Made by a program: the position numbers and the translations under genes
The notes under the pieces: generated by a model
What the model saw: only the letters and a program-made list of their open reading frames with translations
Database searches by the model: none
What the model was told of the DNA's origin: nothing
NCBI RefSeq assembly: GCF_003403075.1
Contig: NZ_CP031557.1
Span: forward strand, 806,001-870,000
Direction of reading: 5' to 3'
Source of the DNA: Flavobacterium psychrotrophum
Lineage (GTDB): Bacteria > Bacteroidota > Bacteroidia > Flavobacteriales > Flavobacteriaceae
Length of the DNA stretch: 64,000 nucleotides
Shown: one piece after another, positions 1 through 8,400 of the stretch
How the letters are laid out: each line of letters starts with the position of its first letter
Numbering within the stretch: the stretch's first letter is position 1

Positions 1-188
1 TCGCGGTATGCAAGGTAAAAGTAAGCTTCGGCATTTTCAAAGGCAGGGTTTTCGTTTTTATCAAAACCCGCCAACTCATCATTAATAAGTGGTGGTATCC
101 AGTTAGGGTTGTCTTTATATAGGGTAAAAGAAAATTTAATAAAATCTTTAAGTTCCTGCTTTGTAATGGCTTCCTTTATGGTAATCAT
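1..188 (-). CDS. GNAT-like conserved protein, C-terminus outside window
   Basis: Only the first 62 codons are inside the window; the gene runs off its left edge. The frame opens with ATG at 188 and reads MITIKEAITKQELKDF, followed by a segment containing YKDNPNWIPPL and ENAEAYFYLAYR. This beginning resembles a family of roughly 370-390 residue acetyltransferase-fold proteins of Bacteroidota, often mislabelled as GTP cyclohydrolase. The substrate of that family is not known to me. The start lies 3 bases after the stop codon of the outer-membrane gene upstream on the same strand, so the two are probably co-transcribed. The family assignment rests on the N-terminus only. Confidence 0.65.
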   Translation of the reverse strand, partial: MITIKEAITKQELKDFIKFSFTLYKDNPNWIPPLINDELAGFDKNENPAFENAEAYFYLAYR

Positions 189-191
189 GGC

Positions 192-1190
192 TTAGTTTCC
201 GTCTGGTTGCGGCCCTACAGGGGTTTCAAGTTCTTTTAGGCGCGCTTCCTTTTCTTTTTTACGTTTGTCTTTGTCTTTCTTTTGTTTGTCCTGGTCTTCT
301 TTCAGCAGGTCTTCGCGGTCGCCTTTACCGGGCATCATTACATCCTGGTAATTTGCAGTAAACCTCCATGAAAAGCCCACACCGCCATACAGTACAGATG
401 GTGTATCTTTAAAGTTGCCGCTTATGCTTGCATCAAACTGCATATTTTCGGTAAACATATAAGTAGCACCCACACGGCCTACGCCATCGGCATAAAAATC
501 GCTTTTATAAGCCTGAAATTCTAAAAAGCCTGCCCACTTGCCACTAAACCCACGTGTTATGGTGGTAATCCAGCCATAGCTTGGGTATTCTGTGCCTATT
601 TTGTCAGCAATAATATTGTTTGTCCAGGTCCAGCCTGCAAAGTTGTTTTGTAATATTAGCATTCCCTTCGGGCTGATTTTGTCTTCAGGAAAGGTATATG
701 GATTGTCGTTAAATAAATTTGCTCCGGCATATACCGCAATAGATGGTATTACAGAGTGCCATTTAAATTTGTGGTTAGCCTTCCAGCTTTTTACATTTAC
801 CTCGGGCGTGTAATATTTGTTAGGGTCGTAAATAAGATATTTTGCACCAAACGTAAAACGGCTAAAATCGTTTCGGTTATAGGTGTAAATGGCATCTTTA
901 TACTGGTCAAAGCGATACTGCATATCGGCAATAAACTCAAGCTCTTCAACAAAAGCACCATACCTTATAGCCAGGTCTAATCCTACGCCTGTAGACTTTG
1001 TACGCAGCAGGTCGTGTTCCTGTCTTATGCCGTTAATGCCGGTTTCTATTTGTGCTATGGTTTTACCCACTGCAAAGGCGCCCATGCTTTGTCCGGGGCG
1101 GTTAGTATTTATCTCTTCGGTATATTGTGCGGCAGCGCCCAGTGAAAATGCCAAAAAGGCAGTTATATAAAAATTGGTTTTAAACCTCAT
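192..1190 (-). CDS. Outer-membrane transporter-like protein (Phenol_MetA_deg type)
   Basis: The 332-residue protein starts with a typical signal peptide (about residues 1-21, ending GAAAQ). The mature part opens with EEINTNRPGQSMGAF, the hallmark start of Bacteroidota proteins placed in the Phenol_MetA_deg 'transporter' family. These are predicted outer-membrane beta-barrels, and the alternating aromatic strands here fit that. The last 40 or so residues form a Lys/Glu/Asp-rich tail that looks unstructured and periplasmic. The gene is followed at 3 bases by the GNAT-like gene. No substrate can be inferred, and the family name should not be read as phenol degradation. Confidence 0.7.
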   Translation of the reverse strand: MRFKTNFYITAFLAFSLGAAAQYTEEINTNRPGQSMGAFAVGKTIAQIETGINGIRQEHDLLRTKSTGVGLDLAIRYGAFVEELEFIADMQYRFDQYKDAIYTYNRNDFSRFTFGAKYLIYDPNKYYTPEVNVKSWKANHKFKWHSVIPSIAVYAGANLFNDNPYTFPEDKISPKGMLILQNNFAGWTWTNNIIADKIGTEYPSYGWITTITRGFSGKWAGFLEFQAYKSDFYADGVGRVGATYMFTENMQFDASISGNFKDTPSVLYGGVGFSWRFTANYQDVMMPGKGDREDLLKEDQDKQKKDKDKRKKEKEARLKELETPVGPQPDGN

Positions 1191-1308
1191 GTTTGGCGTA
1201 TTTATTGATTGAAGATAATTACGTTTTTCAAAAGTAGTACTTTTATTATTATTTTATGATGGGCGTTTTAATTTTAAACACAGCATTGCGTACTTTTACA
1301 AAAATTTT

Positions 1309-1581
1309 ATGATAATGGATACAGCATCACTTACAGGTTTGATCAAGGCAATAGTAACGATTGTATTGATATATTATATCGTTAAGTTTTTAATGAAAAT
1401 GCTTGCGCCGGTACTGGTGCAGCAAATGGTTAAAAAAGCAGGACAGACCATGCACGAACGCCAACAGGAATTTTATAATGCCCAAAACAATCAGCGCCAG
1501 CAACAGCAACAAGAGCCAGCCAAGCGCCCAGAGCAAAAACCTAAAGTGGGTGAATATATAGATTTTGAAGAAATAGACTAA
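1309..1581 (+). CDS. Small single-pass membrane protein, DUF4834-like
   Basis: This 90-residue protein has one hydrophobic segment (about residues 9-33), then a basic and Gln-rich linker, and ends with the acidic motif GEYIDFEEID. That layout matches the DUF4834 family of Bacteroidota, whose function is unknown. Two ATG codons (1309 and 1315) could serve as the start; the first is listed. It is divergent from the outer-membrane gene on the left, across 118 bases, and lies about 90 bases upstream of the glutathione peroxidase gene on the same strand. Confidence 0.7.
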   Translation: MIMDTASLTGLIKAIVTIVLIYYIVKFLMKMLAPVLVQQMVKKAGQTMHERQQEFYNAQNNQRQQQQQEPAKRPEQKPKVGEYIDFEEID

Positions 1582-1670
1582 ACATACCATACCCTGCCAG
1601 TGCAGGGTTTATTTTTGCCCAAAGGCTAAAAACTAGAGGATTTTCCGTAATTTTATATCAAATTTTAAGC

Positions 1671-2258
1671 ATGAAAAATATAGTAATAATGGCGTGCGGT
1701 CTACTGATGCTTTTTAGCATGGAAGGGCAGGCGCAAGCTAAAAATAAGGCTAAGGCCGATAAGACAAAACCTATGGCTACAGAAACAATTTACCAGTTTA
1801 AAGTAACAGACCTTTATGGAAAGCCTTTTGACTTTGCAGACCTTAAAGGTAAAAAGGTTATTGTGGTTAATACGGCATCTAAATGCGGACTTACACCGCA
1901 GTATAAAGACCTGGAGGCTATTTATGAAAAATATAAAGATAAAGGCCTTGTAATTGTAGGCTTTCCTGCTAATAATTTTGCCAGCCAGGAGCCGGGAACA
2001 AGCCAGGAAATAGCTTCTTTTTGTCAGCAAAACTATGGTGTTACTTTCCCTATGATGGATAAGATATCGGTTAAAGGAGAGGATATGGCGCCAATCTATA
2101 AATTTCTTACCCAAAAAAGTAAGAACGGACTTGAAGACAGTGAGGTACAATGGAACTTCCAGAAATACCTTATCAACGAAAAAGGACAACTGGTTAAAGT
2201 AGTTAGCCCTAAAACACTGCCTACCGACCCTGAAATTACAGACTGGTTAAAGTCTTAA
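1671..2258 (+). CDS. Exported glutathione peroxidase family protein (thiol peroxidase)
   Basis: The 195-residue protein has an N-terminal signal-like segment and then a thioredoxin-fold peroxidase domain. The catalytic tetrad of the family is visible: Cys72 in NTASKCGLTPQY, Gln106 in FASQEPG, and Trp161-Asn162 in WNFQKYL. A second cysteine, Cys118 in the IASFCQQ helix, sits where the resolving Cys lies in thioredoxin-dependent 2-Cys members. The usual FPCNQ motif reads FPANN. From family knowledge it should reduce hydroperoxides using thioredoxin rather than glutathione. The signal peptide suggests an extracytoplasmic location, which is inference. An inverted repeat follows the stop codon. 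Confidence 0.88.
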   Translation: MKNIVIMACGLLMLFSMEGQAQAKNKAKADKTKPMATETIYQFKVTDLYGKPFDFADLKGKKVIVVNTASKCGLTPQYKDLEAIYEKYKDKGLVIVGFPANNFASQEPGTSQEIASFCQQNYGVTFPMMDKISVKGEDMAPIYKFLTQKSKNGLEDSEVQWNFQKYLINEKGQLVKVVSPKTLPTDPEITDWLKS

Positions 2259-2272
2259 ATTGTTTATAGTTT

Positions 2273-2319
2273 GGGGTTTGTAGTTTATAGTTTTGGTAAC
2301 TGTAGAAACTACAAACCCC
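2273..2319. repeat. Perfect 14-bp inverted repeat (GGGGTTTGTAGTTT arms)
   Basis: The left arm (2273-2286) and right arm (2306-2319) are perfect inverted copies around a 19-base loop rich in 'gtttatag' words. The element sits between the peroxidase stop codon and menD. It could act as a weak terminator, but no clear T-run follows it. The TTTGTAGTTTATAG wording is typical of dispersed intergenic repeats in Flavobacterium-like chromosomes. Confidence 0.7.
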
Positions 2320-2344
2320 GAACAACAAACCCTGAACATTCAAA

Positions 2345-4003
2345 ATGATTTACCCAAAAATACCTTTGGCACAAAGCATTATACAAATATGCCTTGCCAA
2401 GGGAGTTACTGATATTGTTATATCGCCGGGATCGCGCAATGCGCCCCTTACCATTGGCTTTGCCAATAATCCTGAATTTACGTGCTACAGTATAGCCGAT
2501 GAACGCAGCGCAGCGTTCTTTGGTATGGGGCTTGCTCAGCAGCTTAAAAAGCCTGTGGCCGTGGTGTGTACATCAGGTTCGGCATTGCTTAACTATTACC
2601 CTGCGGTGGCTGAAGCTTTTTACAGCCAGATTCCGCTTATTGTTATATCTGCCGACAGGCCGCACGACAAGATAGACATTGGCGATGGGCAAACCATCCG
2701 TCAGGAAAATGTATATGCAAACCATATACTTTACAGTGCAAATTTAACAGGGGAGGCATCTCCTGAAAATGACCTGTTGATTAATAAGGCCATTGCCGAA
2801 GCCAAGATAGGGCTGGGGCCGGTGCATATAAACGCGCCTTTTGAAGAGCCGCTGTATGAAACGATTGATGCGCCTACCGTGCAGATAGATGTACAGTATG
2901 CCTCTATAATGCCTAAAGTAATTAATGAAGATTTACAGCATTATGCCAATATATGGAATAATGCTAAAAAGAAACTGGTGCTCGTTGGCGTAAACTATCC
3001 AAACAGTATTGATGCCGAGATCATCAACTACCTGGCAGCAGATCCGTCTGTGGTGGTGATGACCGAGACGACCAGCAACCTGCACCATCCTACATTTCTT
3101 AACAGTATAGATACTATAATCACGCCCTTTACGGCAGATGATTTTGAAGCCTGGAAGCCCGATGTGCTCCTTACCTTTGGTGGTATGGTGGTGAGCAAAA
3201 GGGTAAAGGCATGGCTGCGAAAGTATAAGCCTGCTAACCACTGGCATATTGATTGCCACAGGGCTTATGATACCTATAGTGCGCTTACAAGACATTTTGA
3301 GGCCACGCCAAATGAGTTCTTCCAGCACTTTTTACCATTGGTAAGCGAGGTAGAAAGTAGCTATAAGGCTACTGCAACAGCTTTAAAAGCATTTCGTAAA
3401 ATAAAGCACGATATTTACCAGGATGCAATACCATTTAGCGACCATAAGGCTTTTGGCATCTTGTTGCCTGAATTGCCACAAAATGTACAATTACAGATAA
3501 GCAACAGTTCTGCCATACGCTATGCGCAACTGTTTGATATAGATTCGTCTATAGAGGTGTTTTGCAATCGTGGCACGAGTGGTATTGACGGTAGCATAAG
3601 CACAGCGGTAGGTGCTGCCGTTGCAAGCGGCAAACCAACAATAGCCCTTACGGGAGATATTAGCTTTTTGTATGATAGCAACGCTTTGTGGAACAATTAT
3701 ATTCCCGCTGATTTTAAAATTATACTCATAAACAATGCAGGCGGCGGTATCTTCAGGATATTGCCCGGGCATAAGGAAACGCCGGTTTTTAATACCTATT
3801 TTGAAACGACCCACAACCTTACCGCAGAGCATCTGGCTAAAATGTATGGGTTTGATTACCTTACAGCGAATGATGAAGTGTCGTTAAAAGAGCAGCTTAC
3901 TACTTTTTTCAGCGAAAGCGGAAAACCTAAGATATTGGAGGTATTTACCCCAATGTATGAAAATGATAAAATACTACTTAACTACTTTAAAGAGTTAGTG
4001 TAG
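2345..4003 (+). CDS. menD: MenD, SEPHCHC synthase (menaquinone biosynthesis)
   Basis: The protein has 552 residues, the normal MenD length. It is a thiamine-diphosphate enzyme that joins isochorismate and 2-oxoglutarate to give SEPHCHC, the first committed step of menaquinone synthesis. The N-terminal substrate motif SPGSRNAPL is at residues 28-36. The glutamate that activates the cofactor is Glu53 in ADERSAAF. The C-terminal cofactor-binding motif GDISFLYDSNAL starts near 438, and NNAGGGIFR lies near 463. No other men gene is adjacent. A strong hairpin terminator follows the gene. Confidence 0.96.
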   Translation: MIYPKIPLAQSIIQICLAKGVTDIVISPGSRNAPLTIGFANNPEFTCYSIADERSAAFFGMGLAQQLKKPVAVVCTSGSALLNYYPAVAEAFYSQIPLIVISADRPHDKIDIGDGQTIRQENVYANHILYSANLTGEASPENDLLINKAIAEAKIGLGPVHINAPFEEPLYETIDAPTVQIDVQYASIMPKVINEDLQHYANIWNNAKKKLVLVGVNYPNSIDAEIINYLAADPSVVVMTETTSNLHHPTFLNSIDTIITPFTADDFEAWKPDVLLTFGGMVVSKRVKAWLRKYKPANHWHIDCHRAYDTYSALTRHFEATPNEFFQHFLPLVSEVESSYKATATALKAFRKIKHDIYQDAIPFSDHKAFGILLPELPQNVQLQISNSSAIRYAQLFDIDSSIEVFCNRGTSGIDGSISTAVGAAVASGKPTIALTGDISFLYDSNALWNNYIPADFKIILINNAGGGIFRILPGHKETPVFNTYFETTHNLTAEHLAKMYGFDYLTANDEVSLKEQLTTFFSESGKPKILEVFTPMYENDKILLNYFKELV

Positions 4004-4021
4004 TAGTGCCATTATAATTAT

Positions 4022-4052
4022 AAAGCCGTATAAAGTGATTTATACGGCTTTT
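4022..4052 (+). terminator. Intrinsic terminator after menD
   Basis: A perfect 13-bp stem (AAAGCCGTATAAA and its complement) with a 4-base GTGA loop ends in TTTT, 18 bases after the menD stop. The A-run on the left arm means it could also work for transcripts arriving on the minus strand from the small orphan gene at 4117. Confidence 0.85.
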
Positions 4053-4075
4053 ACCTTTATATAACGTGTTGTTAT

Positions 4076-4107
4076 GGGCACAAGCAAGATGCTTGCGCCA
4101 GCAGGGG
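4076..4107 (+). repeat. Short dispersed repeat, copy 1 (CACAAGCAAGATGCTTGCG)
   Basis: The core CACAAGCAAGATGCTTGCG is followed by CCAGCAGGGG. It contains the small dyad GCAAG/CTTGC. It lies 9 bases beyond the stop codon of the minus-strand orphan gene at 4117. Further copies are at 4788-4818 and 5049-5080, with a degraded inverted one at 4711-4740. Confidence 0.8.
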
Positions 4108-4116
4108 CTATATTAG

Positions 4117-4665
4117 TCAATTTTCAATATAGTATGTTTTTGTGTTTTGAGAACAACATTCAAAGCAACTAAATTTTCGTTTTAATCGTTGTTTTTTGTT
4201 CAGCTTAAAATAGTCATATAAGCGATCAATATTAATCTCTGCAATTTCATCACGATTGACCCAGTCTATAGTATTTGTTCCCTCTTGCAATTCTAAATCA
4301 TTAATGAAGTCATCTATATCCAGATTATCAAAACCTCCCAATTTATAAAATCTTTTTTTTATTATATTAAATGCCAAATAATATGAACAAGATCTGTTTA
4401 AGGTCAAACTTGAAATATCTGATGTTCTATAAGGTTGAGAAAATTCAATTTTCAAAAAAGAAAAGCTTTTATATTTTGTCTTTAAAAAAATAACTTTCTG
4501 ACTTTCAATATCTTTTAAAATATTTTCTTTACTTGCTATCCCATATTCGCTGGTAGTAAAAAGATTTGCCTTGAATATAACTGAGGTTGAGTCTATAGTT
4601 TCCATTTTTTGACAAAATGATTGGCTACAGTATATTAACAGCCATAATAATGTACAAATTTTCAT
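4117..4665 (-). CDS. Small exported protein of unknown function
   Basis: I do not recognise this protein. The ATG at 4665 gives 182 residues opening with a signal peptide (MKICTLLWLLIYCSQSFCQ). The reading frame extends upstream to an ATG at 4746, but that extra stretch (SQAKHSRQRAKRIRSG) is translated from a degraded copy of the local repeat and lacks membrane character, so it is rejected. The body is rich in Lys, Ile, Asn, Phe and Tyr, and its DNA is clearly more AT-rich than menD. A short Cys cluster (CFECC) is near the C-terminus. The composition, lack of recognisable domains and flanking repeats suggest horizontally acquired DNA. Confidence 0.6.
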   Translation of the reverse strand: MKICTLLWLLIYCSQSFCQKMETIDSTSVIFKANLFTTSEYGIASKENILKDIESQKVIFLKTKYKSFSFLKIEFSQPYRTSDISSLTLNRSCSYYLAFNIIKKRFYKLGGFDNLDIDDFINDLELQEGTNTIDWVNRDEIAEINIDRLYDYFKLNKKQRLKRKFSCFECCSQNTKTYYIEN

Positions 4666-4710
4666 AATTAATTTATTTAGATTATTCAGTTTTCCACTTC
4701 TTATCCTCTT

Positions 4711-4740
4711 TGCTCGCTGACGCGAGTGTTTTGCTTGTGA
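4711..4740 (-). repeat. Degraded inverted copy of the 4076 repeat
   Basis: Read on the minus strand it is CACAAGCAAAACACTCGCG followed by TCAGC, matching the CACAAGCA...GCG.CAGC frame of the other copies with several changes. It lies just upstream of the orphan gene at 4117-4665, so that gene is bracketed by repeat copies in opposite orientation. Confidence 0.55.
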
Positions 4741-4787
4741 ATACATAACAGCTATTAATATAGAAGCGTGTTTTATAATTCTTAAAA

Positions 4788-4818
4788 GCTACAAGCAAGA
4801 TGCTTGCGCCAGCGGGGG
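4788..4818 (+). repeat. Short dispersed repeat, copy 2
   Basis: The stretch from 4791 repeats the ACAAGCAAGATGCTTGCG core and continues CCAGCGGGGG. The first 18 bases of the core are identical to copy 1. No intact gene ends next to it, unlike copies 1 and 3. Confidence 0.8.
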
Positions 4819-5048
4819 TAAAAGGGCTGTGTGAAAAGTGTTATTCTGAATGTAGCGCAGCGGAATGAAGAAATTTCAAGGCTCAACTGATTTAATATCA
4901 ATTGTTTAACAGGAGGTTCTTCCTTCGTCAGGATGACAAAAATGCTTATATAAGAACTTTTGACACTGCTTCTTTTATTATTTTGAATTCGCGACAATCA
5001 GAAAGATGCTTTCCAGAAAGAAGGTTGTTATAGTGTTATTTTTGATAA

Positions 5049-5080
5049 GGGGCACAAGCAAGATGCTTGCGCTAGCAGGG
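5049..5080 (+). repeat. Short dispersed repeat, copy 3
   Basis: The core CACAAGCAAGATGCTTGCG is followed by CTAGCAGGG. It ends 5 bases beyond the stop codon of the minus-strand lipoprotein gene at 5086, the same placement as copy 1 relative to its gene. Confidence 0.8.
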
Positions 5081-5085
5081 TGATG

Positions 5086-5430
5086 TCATTTTAGAACTTC
5101 TAATTTTACTTTTTCATTACTTTCATCCCAATAAATTTTAGATTTATTTTTTTTATACCATTTCTTCCAACCCTTTATATTTTTTTCAGTAGGTATGTAA
5201 AACATATCTTTTTCTTCAGTATAATCACTTTTTATTTTAGTGAGCTCTTCTAAAAAGACAATTGAACAATATAAAGATGTAGCATCTTCAATGTAGCCTT
5301 TTTTTACAAAACTTTCAACAATATCAATATGATATAAAACAATCGAGCATGCTTTATCATTTTGCATTGGTAATGATTTACAGGATATTAAGGAAATTAT
5401 GCCAATAATAATTAATAATTTTCTTTTCAT
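5086..5430 (-). CDS. Small putative lipoprotein of unknown function
   Basis: I do not recognise the family. The 114-residue product starts with a lipoprotein signal (MKRKLLIIIGIISLISC), with Cys17 as the predicted lipidated residue. The mature part is rich in Lys, Glu, Tyr and Trp and contains the cluster GWKKWYKKNKSK. It begins 4 bases after the stop codon of the large secreted protein upstream on the same strand, so it may be co-transcribed with it. Like the gene at 4117 it is AT-rich and followed directly by a repeat copy. A partner or immunity-like role is only a guess. Confidence 0.6.
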   Translation of the reverse strand: MKRKLLIIIGIISLISCKSLPMQNDKACSIVLYHIDIVESFVKKGYIEDATSLYCSIVFLEELTKIKSDYTEEKDMFYIPTEKNIKGWKKWYKKNKSKIYWDESNEKVKLEVLK

Positions 5431-5434
5431 ACTT

Positions 5435-8400
5435 TTACTTCGTTACATATACCCATCCGGTAATAGGCTTAGGGAAATCAGGGTCGTTAAGCTCCAGCAC
5501 AAAGTAGTAGGTGCTGTTAGGTACAGTAGTTCCTTCAGTGCCCACTTTTTCTTCGTTTGATATGGCATCCCAGTCGGCCTGGCTGTGGTTCCCCGTCCAT
5601 ACCAGGTTGCCCCAGCGGTTATAAATGCTCATTTTAAAGTTGAGGAAAATGTTGCGTAATCCTTCAACAAAAAAGGTATCGTTATACCCATCGCCATTTG
5701 GCGTAACATAGTTATAGGTAACGGGAGCACACTTTTTAGTACGCAGCAGGAACGATGCCGTGGTGTGGCAGGTGCCGTTATCAAGACGTACATAAATGCG
5801 CTGCGGGTTCTCTGTTGTTTTAAACAACGAGGTGTTATAAATACGGTCAATGTCCTGGTCAGCGGTTTGCTGTGTGGTGTAGAAGGCAACTGTTTCGGTA
5901 GAGTAGTTTTTAAGTGATTCTGCATATGCAGAAAAATCGAATGTAGCATTGCCAAACCCCTGGTCGCAAAGTACAATGTCATCAGGTTGTGTAATTACAG
6001 GCGATAGTACCAGGAATGTAGTCAGGGTATTACTATTATTAGTTTCGTCTATTTCGACTACTGTGCCTGTGCCGTCTCCGGTATCATCTACTACAAAAGT
6101 CAGGTTAAAATCTAGTGGCACACCCACCGGTATGGTAAGGGTAATAAAGTTGCTTTCGCTTCCGCCAATAGCAATATCTTCTATCGTTTCGGTATAGTCA
6201 AGAAACTCACCATTTACATAAATACTTATAGGTGTACCGGCAGGCAATAAATCTGTAGCGTTAAAGTTGTTCACGTCATAATGTACGTGTATAATGCGCG
6301 AGTTACACTGCTTATATACATCTTCAATCACAACTGTTCCGTCAGGAAAGTAGCAGTCAATAATATTTAGTGTAAACACTTTAGTGTCATAACAGCCGTG
6401 CTCATCCTGCAGGCGTACAAATACCTGTGTGCCCGGAGCCACTACATAAGCTGCCGGAGTATCAATAGCGGCAGTGCCATTATCAGCATCGGCTTGGGTA
6501 CGGTGAAACGTAATGGTATCATTAGGATTGTTTTTTAACGATTGCAGGTAGGCCGAGAAGTTAAAACTACCCACGGCTGATCCGTTAAAGGTTTCACAGG
6601 CTTCTACATCGGCTGGCTGTCGCAATATGGGAGATACCCATAAATGCAGCAGGAAAATGTTACTGTTATTGTTTGTTTCTATAGTTTCCTGTACGCTGCC
6701 TACACCTGTGCCGTTATCATCTATAATAAATTCCAGCTGTACATCTAGGCCAAAGCTTAGTGGGATGCTAAGGCTAATGGTTTGCGTTACGCTTGCATTA
6801 ATTGCGATATCTGCAGAAGTTTGTGTAGTGGTAAGTAATGTTGCATTTGCATAAATAGCTATAGAAGTACCTGCCGGAAGTATGTCAAAACTATTTGGGT
6901 TGCTTACAGTATACTGCACTACAATATCGCGCGAGTCACACGATTGTACCAGTCCGTTAATGGCTATAACCCCATCCGGGAAAAGGCAGTCAATGGCTAT
7001 TAGCGAGAACGTACCAATGGTGTAACAACCATTTACATCTGTTAGGCGTACATATATTAGCTGAGGGTTAGTACCGTTTGACGTATAAGCTGCCGGGTCT
7101 TGTATATTATTAGTACCCCCGGTTTCGGCATCTTGTTGTGTGGTGTAGAATCTTACGGTATCTGTGGGTTCATCTTTTAGAGAGGTTTCGTATTGCGAGA
7201 AGTCAAAAATACCAATGTTAGTCCCATTACCTGTTTCGCATTCGGTAAGGTTTGGTATCACAGTAGGCAGGGCAGGGGCAACCCACAGGCTTACCGGTAG
7301 TGTAAAGCTGTTGTTTGTTTCTATAATTTCCTGTACTGTATTTCCATTGTCTACACGCAAGATCAACGTAAAATCTAACGGAACGCCTACAGGGATGTTC
7401 AAAGTAATGGTTGCAGTAGTACTTCCGTCTATGGGTAACTCTACGCCGGTTACCGCAGATCCAACCAGTACATTGTTAGCATAAAACCCTATGGGCGTAC
7501 CTGCGGGCAGTACATCGCGCCCATCCGGATTGCTAACGGTATAGGTAAGGGTTATGCTGCGGCCGCCACATGTTTGTGCTAAATTATCTGCCCTTATAAC
7601 AGCATCTGGATAAAGGCAGTCATCTACAATTAATTGAAACGAACCATAACCTATACAGCCATTTGAATCTTCTACACGTACATATATGGTGCTTACGGCA
7701 GGACCGGACGGATAAGCTGTAATATTACCAATGGCATTTTGAGGAACCTGTGCATCGGCCATTGAAGCGTAAAACGTAACCACATCTGTAGGGTCGTCTT
7801 TAAGCGATTCGGCATAAGCCGAAAAATCAAAAAGCCCTTGTTGCGATCCCGGCGCTGTTTCGCATGCGCTGATATTGCCCGGAGTTACATTAGCCTGAAA
7901 CCAAAGTGTTTCGTTAAGGTTATAGCTGTTGTTTGTTTCATCGGTTTCATTCTGGGCAAAGTTATAGTCTACCACAAACAAGAGTTCAAATTCCTCTCCA
8001 TAAGCGGCAGGAATGTTAAGCGTTATTATGCCACTGGTGCTGCCACCTATAGGAAGTGCAACAGTAGTAGAAAATGTGGTAAACAGGCGTCCGTTTATGT
8101 AAACACCTACCTGTACCCCGGCAGGCAATACATCGGTACTGTTAGTGTTGTGTACGGTATAATGTACAGCCATGCTGCGCGAGTTACACTGCTTGTCTAT
8201 GTTGTCTACTGTAATGGTAGCATCTGGCAACTGGCTGTTCAGTTTGGTCATTATTGCATTAACCATTACAAAGTCCTGCCCCGATGTTAATGATATATCT
8301 GCACTGTCATCGCCAATATCTATATAATTCTGAATATCGTAAATATCGAGATCCATGTTGTACAGCGTGTTGGACCTTGTTACACTATTAGTACCGTTAA

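Larger units (their letters stand above)
4666..5085. other. Intergenic stretch with three repeat types, probable decayed DNA
   Basis: No convincing gene is present. A degraded inverted copy of the 4076 repeat (4711-4740) and two direct copies flank this DNA. Between them, 4838-4940 reads through segments such as AATGTAGCGCAGCGGAATG and TTCCTTCGTCAGGATGAC. These belong to the dispersed 'CATCCTGACGAAGGAAG' type of intergenic repeat common in Bacteroidota. A 71-codon minus-strand frame across it (4782-4997) is made almost wholly of repeat sequence. Confidence 0.55.

Noticed and set aside
4666..4746. N-terminal extension of the orphan gene at 4117
   Set aside because: The added residues come from a degraded repeat copy, and the internal ATG at 4665 starts a proper signal peptide.
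4782..4997. 71-codon minus-strand reading frame
   Set aside because: It is made of dispersed repeat sequence (the 4788 repeat and the CATCCTGACGAAGG type), has no signal or domain, and is not followed or preceded by expression signals.
4076..5080. CRISPR-like array from the three short repeats
   Set aside because: Spacings are about 710 and 260 bases, a gene lies between copies, one copy is inverted, and no cas gene is present.
7838..8290. 150-codon plus-strand frame opposite the secreted repeat protein
   Set aside because: It lies wholly inside the coding sequence of the 1244-residue protein and has no recognisable feature.
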